Numbered from the stretch's first letter, positions 1 to 10,348 are shown. The stretch is DNA of 64,000 nucleotides from Mycolicibacterium arabiense (GCF_010731815.2 NZ_AP022593.1:5332001-5396000); one strand, 5' to 3'. Made by a program: numbers and translations. Notes: generated from the letters alone by a model not told the origin.

Positions 1-2
1 GG

Positions 3-845
3 CTCGGCTCGGGCGGCGTGATGCTGCCCAATCACGCACCGCTCGCGGTTGCCGAGCAGTTCGCGCTGCTGGAGGCTGCCGCGCCGGGGCGCATCGATCT
101 GGGGATCGGCCGCGCGCCGGGCAGCGACCCCGTCACCTCGATGATGCTGCGCGGTCCCGCGGGCCGCAGCGACGAGGACATCCAGAAGTTCCCGCAGTAC
201 CTCGACGACGTGACCGCGCTGATGGGCGCACACGGCGTCGGCGTGACGATGCAGGGCCGCAACCTGATGGACCAGAACTACGTGCTCAAGGCGACGCCCG
301 CGGCCACCAGCGAGCCGCGGCTGTGGCTGCTGGGCTCGTCGCTGTACTCGGCGCACCTGGCCGCCGCCAAGGGCCTGCCGTACGTGTTCGCCCACCACTT
401 CGCGGGGCAGGGCACCGAGGAGGCGCTCGCCGTCTACCGCGAGGAGTTCCGCCCCAGCGAGAACCTCGAGCAGCCCACCACGTTCATGACGGTCAACGCC
501 TCGGTCGCGGCCACCCGCGAAGAGGCCGAGGACCTGATGCTGCCGAACCTGCACATGATGGCGCTGCTGCGCACCGGTCAGCCGCTGCGCGCTCTCGACC
601 TCGTCGAGGACGCCCGCGAGATCGGGCTGACGCCGCAGCAGCGGGCCGTGGTCGAATCGGGCCGTCGGCAGGCGATCGTCGGCAACCCCGCCGACGCGGC
701 CGAGCGGGTGCGCGGCATCGCCGAGCACTTCGGCGTCGACGAGGTCATGGTCAACCCGGTGGCCTCGGCCTACCGCGGCGTCGACCCGGCCACCGCGCCT
801 GCCCGTGAGGACACGCTCGAACTGCTCGCCAAGGAACTGTTCTAG
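3..845 (+). CDS. LLM class flavin-dependent oxidoreductase (5' partial)
   Basis: The reading frame is open from the window edge, so the N-terminus is missing. The first visible residues ([19 protein letters not shown]) match the conserved internal region of luciferase-like monooxygenases, followed by [13 protein letters not shown], a typical family segment. A GTG at base 18 sits inside this conserved motif and is not the true start. The family uses FMN or F420 in a TIM barrel to oxidise small organic substrates; the substrate here cannot be told. It ends 3 bases before a convergent gene. Confidence 0.9.
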   Translation, partial: LGSGGVMLPNHAPLAVAEQFALLEAAAPGRIDLGIGRAPGSDPVTSMMLRGPAGRSDEDIQKFPQYLDDVTALMGAHGVGVTMQGRNLMDQNYVLKATPAATSEPRLWLLGSSLYSAHLAAAKGLPYVFAHHFAGQGTEEALAVYREEFRPSENLEQPTTFMTVNASVAATREEAEDLMLPNLHMMALLRTGQPLRALDLVEDAREIGLTPQQRAVVESGRRQAIVGNPADAAERVRGIAEHFGVDEVMVNPVASAYRGVDPATAPAREDTLELLAKELF

Positions 846-848
846 CCC

Positions 849-1298
849 TCAGCTCGGCGTCAGCGCGATGATCGGAATGGTCCGGCTCGTCCGCTTCTGA
901 TAGGCCTCGTAGCGGTGAGAGTTGTTCTCGTTGACGACCTTCCACAGCCGCGCGTAGTCCGGATCGTCGTCGCTGATGATTCGCGCCGCGGCGGGCATGC
1001 GCTTGGAGCCGACGTTGATCTCCACCTGCGGGTCGGCTTTGACGTTGAAGTACCAGCCCGGCGCCTTCCGGTCGCCGCCGTTCGAGGCGACGACGAGGTA
1101 CGCGTCGCCGTCGCGGGCGTAGCTCAGCGTGTTGGTGCGTGCGATCCCGGTCTTGGCCCCGACGGTGTGCAGCAGCAGCGACGGTGGCGCGCCGGGGATG
1201 CGGTGGCCGATCCTGCCGTCGGTCTTGCGGTAGATCGCGTCGTGCACGCGCAGCAGCGGAATGCCGAGGTAGCGCTCCCACAGGGGCATGTCAGTCAT
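849..1298 (-). CDS. Deazaflavin (F420)-dependent nitroreductase family protein
   Basis: 149 aa, the usual size of the Ddn/DUF385 split-barrel family. The segment LLLHTVGAKTGIARTNTLSY is the family hallmark (phosphate-contacting G.KTG.R), followed by YLVVASNGGDRKAPGWYFN and a C-terminal YQKRTSRTIPIIAL. Members use reduced F420 to reduce quinones, nitro-compounds or enones, often at the membrane. F420 use is known for the family and inferred here. The gene is convergent with the upstream luciferase-like gene, another possible F420 or FMN enzyme. Confidence 0.9.
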   Translation of the reverse strand: MTDMPLWERYLGIPLLRVHDAIYRKTDGRIGHRIPGAPPSLLLHTVGAKTGIARTNTLSYARDGDAYLVVASNGGDRKAPGWYFNVKADPQVEINVGSKRMPAAARIISDDDPDYARLWKVVNENNSHRYEAYQKRTSRTIPIIALTPS

Positions 1299-1323
1299 GC
1301 CCGCCAGTGTGGCAGGCGCGCCG

Positions 1324-1749
1324 TCAGTCCGGCAGTCCCGCGAGTGCGTCGCGCAGGATGCGGCCGGTCTCTTCGCGGTCGGGGTCGCGCCGCACCACCA
1401 GGCCCTTGGCGAAGGACAGCTTGTCGCCGCTGTGCCGGGGCGCCACGTGCAGGTGGATGTGGAACACGCTCTGGAACGCGGCCTTGCCGTCGTTGATGGC
1501 GATGTTGTTGCCGTCGGCCTTCAGCTCCGACGCCCGGGCGGCGAGCCCGATGCGCTGACCGATGCGGACCAGGCCGGCGATTGTCTCGGCCGGTGTGTCG
1601 GTCAGGTCGACGGTGTGGCGCTTGGGCACCACCAGCGTGTGCCCGCGCACGATCGGACGGATGTCGAGGATGGCGAGGTAGTCGTCGTCCTCGTAGACCC
1701 TGATGCCGGGCGCCTCGCCGGAGACGATGGCGCAGAACACGCATGACAT
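1324..1749 (-). CDS. HIT family hydrolase
   Basis: 141 aa. The C-terminal half contains HIHLHVAPRH, the histidine triad (HxHxHxx), and the N-terminus CVFCAIVSGEAPGIRVYEDD is typical of HIT proteins, including a C-x2-C pair. Members hydrolyse nucleoside phosphoramidates or dinucleotide tags. It begins 22 bases downstream of the VOC gene and may be cotranscribed with it. The ATG at 1749 gives the normal family length. Confidence 0.93.
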   Translation of the reverse strand: MSCVFCAIVSGEAPGIRVYEDDDYLAILDIRPIVRGHTLVVPKRHTVDLTDTPAETIAGLVRIGQRIGLAARASELKADGNNIAINDGKAAFQSVFHIHLHVAPRHSGDKLSFAKGLVVRRDPDREETGRILRDALAGLPD

Positions 1750-1771
1750 CCCGCCACCGTAGCGAGTGGGG

Positions 1772-2239
1772 TCAGACGTTCTGCTCCGCCCACGCGGCGA
1801 GCCTGCGGTCGCGCTCGGCGGCGTCGACCTCCTCGACGCGCGTCATGACGGCCCAGCGCTGCCCGAACGGGTCGACGATCGAGGCGAACCGGTCGCCGGT
1901 GACGAACGTCTGGATGGGTTCGCGCACCGTCGCGCCTGCAGCCTGGGCCTTCTCGACGACCGCGTCGGCGTCGGCGCAGTACAGCACGATCGAGTGGGTC
2001 ACCGTCTCGGTGCGTGGGACGGCGGCAAGACCGTACTCGGGGTTCGGGTCCGACAGTTGCAGACGGCCATGGGCGAACTCGAGTTCCGCGTGCGCCACCC
2101 TGCCGTTCGAGCCGTCCATCTTCTCGAGCACCGTCGCGCCGAACACCGAGACGTAGAACTCGATGGCCTCGGCTGCGCCGTCGACGACGAGGAACGGGGT
2201 GAGGCTGGTGTAGCCCTGGGGAATCGGTGCGACGTTCAT
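1772..2239 (-). CDS. VOC (glyoxalase/PhnB-like) family protein
   Basis: 155 aa from the ATG at 2239 (MNVAPIPQGYTSLTPFLVVD). An upstream in-frame ATG at 2290 would add 17 residues lacking family similarity and would run into the flanking promoter region, so 2239 is preferred. Family segments include ATVLEKMDGSNGRVAHAELE and FGQRWAVMTRVEEVD near the end, as in PhnB-like proteins annotated as 3-demethylubiquinone methyltransferase-like. The substrate is unknown. It is transcribed away from the TetR gene across a strong palindrome, so control by that TetR is likely. Confidence 0.85.
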   Translation of the reverse strand: MNVAPIPQGYTSLTPFLVVDGAAEAIEFYVSVFGATVLEKMDGSNGRVAHAELEFAHGRLQLSDPNPEYGLAAVPRTETVTHSIVLYCADADAVVEKAQAAGATVREPIQTFVTGDRFASIVDPFGQRWAVMTRVEEVDAAERDRRLAAWAEQNV

Positions 2240-2307
2240 GCCGCGAGCCTGCCGCAGGCCCGGGGGCGTGGGCTTGGAAAAACGCGTCACACGCGGACGT
2301 GCTACCG

Positions 2308-2331
2308 TGTCTGTAACGATCCTTACAGACA
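2308..2331. promoter_or_regulatory. 24-bp palindrome, probable TetR operator
   Basis: Arms TGTCTGTAA and TTACAGACA are exact reverse complements around a 6-base centre (CGATCC) in which two of the three pairs also match. The element ends 9 bases before the TetR GTG start and lies between the divergent VOC and TetR genes. The position and symmetry fit an autoregulatory TetR operator controlling both directions. Confidence 0.8.
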
Positions 2332-2339
2332 GGAATGCC

Positions 2340-2969
2340 GTGGCAGTGTCGAGGACCAGGCGTCAGCAGCAGGGGGAGAGTTCACGCGAACTCATCCTCG
2401 ACGCCACTGAGCGGCTGATGGCCACCCGTGGCTATGCCGCCACGTCCATCAGCGACATCCGCTCCGCCTGCGGGCTGCCCGCCAGTTCCATCTATTGGCA
2501 CTTCGGCTCGAAGGAAGGCGTCCTGGCCGCGGTGATGGAACGCGGTGCCGACCGGTTCTTCGCCGCGATCCCCGGCCACGGCACAGACGGGCCGGGTCCG
2601 ACCGACGTGGCAGCGCAACTCGCCGTCACGGCAGGGCTTCTCGCCCAGCACCCCGACTTCCTTCGGTTGTTCTTCGTGCTCTCGCTCGAACGCAGCGACG
2701 ACCCAGCTGTCACCGCGGTCGTGCGCCGCGTGCGCGACACCGCCATCGCGGGGTTCCGCGCCGTCATCGCCTCGGTGATGCCCAGTGATGCCCCACCGGA
2801 CCGGGCCGACGAGGTGGTCGACGAACTCACGGCGCTGGCAGTAGCGCTGTCGGACGGCGTGTTCTTCGCCGATCACCTCGAACCCAATTCGACCGACGTC
2901 GACCGGATGTACCGGCGGCTGTTCCAAGCCGTCACCGCACTCATCCCGATCCTGCTGGAGGAACGATGA
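2340..2969 (+). CDS. TetR family transcriptional regulator
   Basis: 209 aa from the GTG at 2340 (VAVSRTRRQQQGESSREL). An ATG at 2238 would place the palindromic operator inside the coding region and is rejected. The N-terminal TetR helix-turn-helix is clear: ILDATERLMATRGYAATS, then SACGLPASSIYWHFGSKEGV. The C-terminal ligand domain is not assignable. It overlaps the next SDR gene by ATGA, so the two are translationally coupled. The ligand is probably a substrate of the SDR or VOC protein (inference). Confidence 0.92.
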   Translation: MAVSRTRRQQQGESSRELILDATERLMATRGYAATSISDIRSACGLPASSIYWHFGSKEGVLAAVMERGADRFFAAIPGHGTDGPGPTDVAAQLAVTAGLLAQHPDFLRLFFVLSLERSDDPAVTAVVRRVRDTAIAGFRAVIASVMPSDAPPDRADEVVDELTALAVALSDGVFFADHLEPNSTDVDRMYRRLFQAVTALIPILLEER

Positions 2970-3856
2970 ACGACCGCACCGTGATCATCACCGGCGCCAA
3001 CGCGGGGCTGGGCCTCGAGTGTGCGCGCAGCATCCTGGAGCGCGACGAATCGTGGCACGTCGTCCTCGCGGTGCGCGACCCGCGCCGCGGCGAGGCGGCG
3101 GTCACCGAACTCGGTGCAACTCAACGGTGCACGGTGATGCGGTGCGATCTCGGCTCGCTGGCCTCGGTCGGGGAGTTCGTCGAGGCGTTCGCCGCCGCTG
3201 GCCTGCCACCTCTGCACGCCGTCGTGTGCAATGCCGGTCTGCAGGTCGTGGACGGCACCCAACGCACGGCCGACGGCGTCGAGATGACGTTCGGCGTCAA
3301 CCATCTCGGGCACTTCGCGCTGGTTCGCGGCCTGCTCGAGCACCTCGAGGCGCCAGCCCGCATCGTCGTCGTGAGCAGCGGGACCCACGACCCGGCGAAG
3401 TTCACCGGCATGCCGAAGCCGGTGTACACCTCCGCCGAGGACCTGGCGCACCCATCCACTCCCGGCGAGGGACGCCGCCTCTACACGACGTCGAAGCTGT
3501 GCAACGTGCTCTTCGCCTACGAGCTGGACCGCCGGCTCGAACAGGGCGCCCGAGGAATCACGGTCACCGCCTTCGATCCCGGTCTCATGCCGGGGTCCGG
3601 GCTCGCGCGCGAGTACGGGCCGCTGTTGAAGTTCGTCTGGGACTACGTCTTTCCGGTGTTGCGCGTGCTGCCCAACGTGAACAGCGCCCGCGGATCGGGT
3701 CGGCGTCTGGCTGCGCTCGCCGTCGACACGTCGTTCGAGGGCGTCACCGGCGCCTACTTCGAGGGCGCCAAGGCCATCCGCTCGTCGGAGGACTCCTACG
3801 ACGCCACCAAGGCCCTGGATCTGTGGACCACCAGCGAGCAGCTGGTCGGCTCGTAG
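2966..3856 (+). CDS. SDR family oxidoreductase (protochlorophyllide-reductase-like)
   Basis: 296 aa. The N-terminal TGANAGLGLECAR is the Rossmann TGxxxGxG nucleotide motif, VVCNAG is the NAG motif, and YTTSKLCN supplies the catalytic Tyr and Lys. The length and the FGVNHLGHF segment place it with retinol/protochlorophyllide-type SDRs, which usually use NADPH. Its ATG overlaps the stop of the TetR gene, so it is the probable main target operon of that regulator. The substrate is unknown. Confidence 0.92.
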   Translation: MNDRTVIITGANAGLGLECARSILERDESWHVVLAVRDPRRGEAAVTELGATQRCTVMRCDLGSLASVGEFVEAFAAAGLPPLHAVVCNAGLQVVDGTQRTADGVEMTFGVNHLGHFALVRGLLEHLEAPARIVVVSSGTHDPAKFTGMPKPVYTSAEDLAHPSTPGEGRRLYTTSKLCNVLFAYELDRRLEQGARGITVTAFDPGLMPGSGLAREYGPLLKFVWDYVFPVLRVLPNVNSARGSGRRLAALAVDTSFEGVTGAYFEGAKAIRSSEDSYDATKALDLWTTSEQLVGS

Positions 3857-3865
3857 GCTCGGTGG

Positions 3866-5646
<1,781 letters not shown>

Positions 5647-5696
5647 TTACTCGCCGAGGCCGATCGACGGAACCCCTCGGCACTACCAAGGTGCTG

Positions 5697-6188
5697 TCAG
5701 GCCAGCCCCCGCCACTGCGCGAGCTTGGCGTCGAACGCCATGGTCGCCGCCGGGCTGCTCGACGGGACGCGTACGGCGGGCACGTCCACCCGTACGTGAC
5801 GTTCGAACAACTCCAGCGCGGCCGACCCGTTGACGACGATCCGGTCGATGCCGGGGTGGTCGGCCAGCAGCGCCCCAATGTCGTTGACCACGGCCGTATT
5901 TCGATCGATGCGGGCGTCGAGACTGCCGGCCCGGCGGCAGCTGTGCAACACGTCCCACAGCGCCACGCCGTGCTCGGTGGCGGCCGCGATCCTGGCGTCG
6001 TACGGCGCCTCGGCGTCGAAGCCGAGCACCGCGCCGAGCAGTCGCCAGAACTGGTTGCGCGGGTTGGCGTAGTAGCGACCCGTCGCCAACGACTGCTCGC
6101 TGGGGAACGAGCCGAGCACCAGCACTCGGGGATGCGGCCCGACGATGGGCGGCAACCCCACGCGCATCGGCTCCGGGGAGTCCGTCAT
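5697..6188 (-). CDS. DNA glycosylase, hypoxanthine/uracil-type (UDG superfamily)
   Basis: 163 aa from the ATG at 6188 (MTDSPEPMRVGLPPIVG). The family-defining segments are LVLGSFPSEQSLATGRYYAN followed by PRNQFWRLLG near the N-terminus, and VVNGSAALELF and VPSSSPAATM near the C-terminus. This matches the family 6 (DNA-deoxyinosine glycosylase) branch, which removes deaminated bases at the start of base-excision repair. Which base this enzyme prefers cannot be read from sequence. It is divergent from the L12-like gene with only 23 bases between starts. Confidence 0.85.
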   Translation of the reverse strand: MTDSPEPMRVGLPPIVGPHPRVLVLGSFPSEQSLATGRYYANPRNQFWRLLGAVLGFDAEAPYDARIAAATEHGVALWDVLHSCRRAGSLDARIDRNTAVVNDIGALLADHPGIDRIVVNGSAALELFERHVRVDVPAVRVPSSSPAATMAFDAKLAQWRGLA

Positions 6189-6211
6189 CTCACGAGGGTA
6201 GATGAGCCAGG

Positions 6212-6487
6212 ATGTCGGGCATGGCACTCTTTGGCGGCTCCGACGACGACCTTCAGCGCCGGGTCGACGCACTCGAGCAGCGCGTCGTGGCGCTCGAACG
6301 CGCGCTCTCCCATGCCGGCATCGACCGCACGGTGCCGACGCCGGCGGGGGAGTTCCACGACGGGTGGATCAGCGCCGAGGTCCGGGCGCTCGTCACCGCG
6401 GGCAAGAAGCTGGAGGCCATCAAGCTGCTGCGCGAGCAGACCGGCATCGGGCTCAAGGAGGCGAAGGACGCCGTCGACCGCCTCTGA
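6212..6487 (+). CDS. Small coiled-coil protein with L7/L12 C-terminal-like motif
   Basis: 91 aa (an ATG at 6221 is an alternative start, with AGGA 9 bases upstream). Residues about 13-33 form heptad-like LQRRVDALEQRVVALERAL, a predicted coiled coil. The last 33 residues, KKLEAIKLLREQTGIGLKEA plus KDAVDRL, closely resemble the bL12 C-terminal helix hairpin that binds translation factors on ribosomes. It is not the true L7/L12, because the dimerisation domain and hinge are absent. A role near ribosomes or GTPases is possible but unproven. Confidence 0.8.
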   Translation: MSGMALFGGSDDDLQRRVDALEQRVVALERALSHAGIDRTVPTPAGEFHDGWISAEVRALVTAGKKLEAIKLLREQTGIGLKEAKDAVDRL

Positions 6488-6493
6488 ACGTGC

Positions 6494-6542
6494 GATTTCG
6501 GCGCGCTCACCCGCGCTGATCGCGGACGAGCGCGCCGAAATC
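6494..6542. terminator. Bidirectional intrinsic-type terminator hairpin
   Basis: A perfect 15-bp inverted repeat, GATTTCGGCGCGCTC (6494-6508) and GAGCGCGCCGAAATC (6528-6542), encloses a second stem, CCGCG/CGCGG, with a CTGAT loop. It lies exactly between the convergent ends of the L12-like gene and the FMO gene. There is no long U tract, as is common in mycobacteria. Confidence 0.8.
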
Positions 6543-6548
6543 ACCTGG

Positions 6549-8366
6549 TCAGCTGAGGTGGTGGACCTCCTGCAACCCGTAGACGGGTGTGGGGATGCCC
6601 TCGTGGCGAGCCTTCAGCTGCAGCGCGAGGTACAGCGAGTAGTGCCGGGACTGGTGCAGGTTGCCGCCGTGGAACCACAGGTTTTCCTGCTGGGTCGGCT
6701 TCCACATGTTGCGCTGCTCGCCCTCCCAGGGGCCGGGGTCCTTCGTGGTGCCAGACCCCAGGCCCCAGACCTTGCCGACCTTGTCGGCGACGTCCTGGCC
6801 GATGAGGTCGGCGGCCCAGCCGTTCATCGAGCCGTAGCCGGTGGCGTAGACGACGACGTCGGCGGGCAGCACCGTGCCGTCGGCGAGCACCACGGCGTCC
6901 TCGGTGAGGTGGTCGACCTGGCCGTGGGCGAGCTTGATGGTGCCGTCGGCGATCAGGTCGGAGGCGCCGACGTCGATGTAGTAGCCCGACCCGCGGCGCA
7001 GGTACTTCATGAACAGGCCCGACCCGTCGTCACCCCAGTCGAGGTCGAAGCCGGCGGCGGTCAGCCGGTCGTAGAAGTCCTTGTCCCGCTCGCGGATCGC
7101 GTCGTAGATCGGGGTCTGGAACTCGTGCATGATCCGGTACGGCAGCGACGCGAACGTCAGATCGGCCTTCTCGGTGGTCATGCCCGACTCGACGGCGCGT
7201 TCGGAGTAGAGGTCGCCGAGGCCGAGTTCCATCAGCGAGTCGGACTTCACGATGTGCGTCGAGGACCGTTGCACCATCGTGGTGTCGATGCCGTTCTCCA
7301 CCAACGCCTTGCAGATGTCGTGCGCCGAGTTGTTGGAGCCGATGACCACGGCGCGCTTGCCGACGTAGCCGTCCGGCCCGGGGTGCGCGCTGGAGTGGTG
7401 CTGATCGCCGCGGAAGACGTCCTGGCCGGGAAGCGTTGGGACGTTGGGCTTGCCCGACATGCCGGTGGCCAGCACGAGGTGCTCGGGTCGCAGGGTCACG
7501 CGTTCGCCGTCGCGGTCGACCTCGACGGTCCAGCGCTTCTCGGCCTCGTCATAGGACGCCGACAGGCACGACGTCTTCGACCAGTACGGCACCTCCATGA
7601 CGCGGGTGTAGAACTCGAGCCAGTCGCCGATCTTGTCCTTGGGCGCGAACACCGGCCAGTTCTGCGGGAACGGCAGGTACGGCAGGTGGTCGTACCAGAC
7701 CGGGTCGTGTAGGCACAGCGACTTGTAGCGGTTGCGCCACTGGTCGCCGGGCCGTTCGTGGCGGTCGAGGACGATCGCGGGCACGCCGAGTTGCCGCAGT
7801 CGCGCACCGAGCGCGATGCCACCCTGACCGCCACCCACTACGACGACGTAGGGCTGGTCGGTATAGCCCAGTGCGGCGAGTTCGTCCTCGCGCTTCTGTG
7901 CCCACGACCGGGTGTCCTCGTCGCTGCCGTGCACCGCGCCGAGCACGCGGGAGGCGCCCTTGCGTTCCTCGTGCCCCTTGAGTTCCTGGAGCGCGGTGAG
8001 GAAGGTCCACGCCTGATCACCCTTGAGCCGCAGGTGTCCGGTGCCGCGGCCGACGGCGGTGTCGAACTCGATGAACGCCGAGGTAATGCCGTCGCCGTCG
8101 TCGCTGGCGGGTTCGCGGGTGCGGAAGTTCGTCGCGTCGGTCGCGGCAGCGCGCTCGCCGATGAGGTCCGCAATCGCATCGCGGCCCTCGACGGTCTTGA
8201 GGTTCCAGGTGAAGGACACCAGGTCACGCCAGTACGAGTCGAGGGCGAACTTGGCCGCGGCACGTTCGACGTCGCGCGACGCCAGGGCCAGCTCGAAGTC
8301 GCGCAGCCAGGCGTCGATGCGCTCCTGCGCCGTGAGGTCGGTGGTGGTCTCGAGCGTTGATGTCAT
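6549..8366 (-). CDS. Flavin-containing monooxygenase with N-terminal NTF2-like domain
   Basis: 605 aa from ATG 8366; an in-frame ATG at 8447 would absorb the regulatory region and is rejected. Residues about 15-130 look like an NTF2/SnoaL-type alpha+beta domain (ERIDAWLRDFELALASRDVE, GRDAIADLIG). The FAD Rossmann motif VVVVGGGQGGIALGARL is at about 174-190, an FMO-like FRGDQHHSSAHP precedes the NADPH motif VVIGSNNSAHDICKAL, and VVVYATGYGSMNG is the C-terminal ATG motif. It probably inserts oxygen into a ketone or heteroatom substrate. It is divergent from the dehydrogenase gene across 95 bases holding a conserved 16-bp site. Confidence 0.88.
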   Translation of the reverse strand: MTSTLETTTDLTAQERIDAWLRDFELALASRDVERAAAKFALDSYWRDLVSFTWNLKTVEGRDAIADLIGERAAATDATNFRTREPASDDGDGITSAFIEFDTAVGRGTGHLRLKGDQAWTFLTALQELKGHEERKGASRVLGAVHGSDEDTRSWAQKREDELAALGYTDQPYVVVVGGGQGGIALGARLRQLGVPAIVLDRHERPGDQWRNRYKSLCLHDPVWYDHLPYLPFPQNWPVFAPKDKIGDWLEFYTRVMEVPYWSKTSCLSASYDEAEKRWTVEVDRDGERVTLRPEHLVLATGMSGKPNVPTLPGQDVFRGDQHHSSAHPGPDGYVGKRAVVIGSNNSAHDICKALVENGIDTTMVQRSSTHIVKSDSLMELGLGDLYSERAVESGMTTEKADLTFASLPYRIMHEFQTPIYDAIRERDKDFYDRLTAAGFDLDWGDDGSGLFMKYLRRGSGYYIDVGASDLIADGTIKLAHGQVDHLTEDAVVLADGTVLPADVVVYATGYGSMNGWAADLIGQDVADKVGKVWGLGSGTTKDPGPWEGEQRNMWKPTQQENLWFHGGNLHQSRHYSLYLALQLKARHEGIPTPVYGLQEVHHLS

Positions 8367-8432
8367 GTGAGCCAGGACACACCGTGGGAGCCAACCTCCA
8401 CAAGGGCTGCAACCCCCTGCAACTCTTACGGC

Positions 8433-8448
8433 TGTGCGCCAGGTCACA
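8433..8448. promoter_or_regulatory. Candidate AcoR-like operator upstream of the dehydrogenase
   Basis: On the minus strand this reads TGTGACCTGGCGCACA, an imperfect inverted repeat (TGTG/CACA ends). It differs by one base from the site before the regulator gene at 10378-10393. It lies 13 bases before the dehydrogenase start, between the divergent FMO and dehydrogenase genes. Confidence 0.65.
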
Positions 8449-8461
8449 TAGAAACGACGGC

Positions 8462-9508
8462 ATGAGAGCAGCTGTGTACTACGGACCGAACAAGCTCGAG
8501 GTCGAGGACGTGCCCGAACCCGAACCCACGGCGGGCACCGTCAAGGTCCGGGTCGGATTCAACGGGATCTGCGGCACCGACCTGCACGAGTACTACGCGG
8601 GCCCGATCTTCGTGCCCACCGAGCCGCACCCGCTCACCGGACAGCAGATGCCGCTGACGATGGGCCATGAGTTCTCCGGGACGATCACCGCGGTCGGGTC
8701 GGGTGTCACCGATTGGGCCGAGGGCGACCGGGTGGCGATCATGCCGCTGTACCGCTGCGGGCACTGTCCTGCCTGCCGGGCGGGCAACTACAACATCTGC
8801 GCCCAGATCGGGTTTCACGGACTGATGTCCGACGGCGGCATGGCGGAGTACACCGTCGTCCCGACCGACATGCTGCACTGCCTGCCGGACAACGTGTCGC
8901 TCGAATTGGGCGCGCTCGTCGAGCCGATGTCGGTGGCGTATCACGCCGCCACCCTCGGCGAGCCGAACGCCGACGGCACCTCGATGGTGTTCGGCGCGGG
9001 CCCGATCGGCATCGGGCTGTGGTTCGCGTTGCGCGGCAAGGGAGTAGAGGACGTGTTCGTGGTCGAGCCGTCGGCGACGCGGCGCGCGGCGGTCGAGGCT
9101 CTCGGTGCGCGGACGCTCGATCCGACCGGCCTGGACGTGTCGGCCTTCATCGCCGAACACACCGGCGGTCGAGGCGCCGACGCGGTGTACGACGCGGCCG
9201 GGGTCGCGCCCGCGGTCGAGACGGCGCTGGCGTGCGTGGGCGCCCGCCGGGCGATGGTCAGCGTCGCGATCTACGAGAAGCCACTCACCACACCGCTGCT
9301 CAACCTGGTGATGAACGAATCCCGCATCCAGGGGTCGCTCTGCTACACCGCGCCCGACTTCGCCGCGGTCATCGATCTGATGTCGCGCGGCGTATACGAC
9401 ACGACGGGGTGGGTGACGCCGATCGCCATCGACGACGTCATCGACGAGGGCTTCGAGGCCCTGCACGCCGGAACGAAGATGAAGGTCCTCGTCGACCCGT
9501 CCGCCTGA
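8462..9508 (+). CDS. Zinc-dependent 2,3-butanediol dehydrogenase-like alcohol dehydrogenase
   Basis: 348 aa from ATG 8462. Catalytic zinc ligands are Cys37 (GICGTD), His69-Glu70 (GHEFSG) and a later Glu (LVEPMSVAYHAA). The structural zinc cluster is CGHCPACRAGNYNIC. The insert EYYAGPIFVPTEPHPLTG matches BdhA-type (R,R)-butanediol dehydrogenases. The NAD motif is VFGAGPIGIGLWFAL. It would interconvert butanediol and acetoin, or a related vicinal diol and hydroxyketone. The diacetyl-reductase-like SDR follows after 27 bases, supporting a diol/acetoin pathway. Confidence 0.88.
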   Translation: MRAAVYYGPNKLEVEDVPEPEPTAGTVKVRVGFNGICGTDLHEYYAGPIFVPTEPHPLTGQQMPLTMGHEFSGTITAVGSGVTDWAEGDRVAIMPLYRCGHCPACRAGNYNICAQIGFHGLMSDGGMAEYTVVPTDMLHCLPDNVSLELGALVEPMSVAYHAATLGEPNADGTSMVFGAGPIGIGLWFALRGKGVEDVFVVEPSATRRAAVEALGARTLDPTGLDVSAFIAEHTGGRGADAVYDAAGVAPAVETALACVGARRAMVSVAIYEKPLTTPLLNLVMNESRIQGSLCYTAPDFAAVIDLMSRGVYDTTGWVTPIAIDDVIDEGFEALHAGTKMKVLVDPSA

Positions 9509-9535
9509 GTTCACCACCCACCGAAGGGGTCTGTC

Positions 9536-10348
9536 ATGACACGAACCATCGAAGTGCCGCTCGTCGACACCGTCGCCCTGGTCACGGGTGCGGGCCGCGG
9601 GATCGGGCGCGGCATCGCGCTGGACCTCGCTCGCCACGGGGCCGACGTCGCGTTGGTCGACGTCCACCCGGACGGGATCGACGCCGTCGCCGCCGAGGTC
9701 GCCGCACTCGGGTCGAAGGCGACCACCTTCGTCGCCGACGTGTCCGACCGTGCGCAGGTGTTCGCCGCCGTCGACCACGCCGCGTCCGCACTCGGCGGGT
9801 TCGACGTGATGGTGAACAACGCGGGCATCGCCCTCGTCGGTCCCATCGCGGAGGTGACGCCGGAAGACTTGGCGCGGCTGTGGGCGATCAACGTCGACGG
9901 GGTGCTGTGGGGCATCCAGGCCGCGGTCGCGAAGTTCGCGGAACTCCAAGACCAGCGCCGGGGGAGGATCGGCAAGATCGTCAACGCGTCGTCGATCGCC
10001 GGCCACGAGGGGTTCGCGATGCTGGGTCCCTACAGCGCGACGAAGTTCGCCGTGCGCGCGCTGACCCAGGCCGCGGCCAAGGAACACGCCGCCGACGGCA
10101 TCACCGTCAACGCGTACTGCCCAGGTGTCGTGGGCACCGACATGTGGGTCGACATCGACAGGCGCTTCGCGGAACTGACCGGCGCGGCCGAGGGCGAGAC
10201 GTTCGAGAAGTTCTCCGCCACGATCGCGCTCGGACGGTCCGAGACACCCGAGGACGTGGCGGGGTTCGTGACCTACCTGGCCGGCCCGGGCGCCGACTAC
10301 ATGACGGGCCAGGCTGGGCTGATCGACGGCGGCATGGTCTATCGATGA
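9536..10348 (+). CDS. SDR oxidoreductase, meso-butanediol dehydrogenase/diacetyl reductase-like
   Basis: 270 aa. It has [19 protein letters not shown] (cofactor motif), [13 protein letters not shown] (NNAG), the active-site Ser in [10 protein letters not shown], and Tyr/Lys in [11 protein letters not shown]. The C-terminal [20 protein letters not shown] and the overall pattern resemble BudC/acetoin reductases. Together with the preceding BdhA-like enzyme it suggests interconversion of butanediol stereoisomers through acetoin. The start ATG 9536 has AAGGGG upstream. The exact substrate is inferred from context. Confidence 0.87.
   Translation: MTRTIEVPLVDTVALVTGAGRGIGRGIALDLARHGADVALVDVHPDGIDAVAAEVAALGSKATTFVADVSDRAQVFAAVDHAASALGGFDVMVNNAGIALVGPIAEVTPEDLARLWAINVDGVLWGIQAAVAKFAELQDQRRGRIGKIVNASSIAGHEGFAMLGPYSATKFAVRALTQAAAKEHAADGITVNAYCPGVVGTDMWVDIDRRFAELTGAAEGETFEKFSATIALGRSETPEDVAGFVTYLAGPGADYMTGQAGLIDGGMVYR

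Noticed and set aside
5654..5680. CCGAGG/CCTCGG hairpin between the glycosylase and fbpC genes
   Set aside because: Arms of 6 bp with a 15-base loop are within chance in such GC-rich DNA.
5691..7712. Long plus-strand open frame of 673 aa
   Set aside because: It lies opposite the DNA glycosylase and FMO genes, has no family similarity and reads as the GC-rich antisense shadow of true genes.
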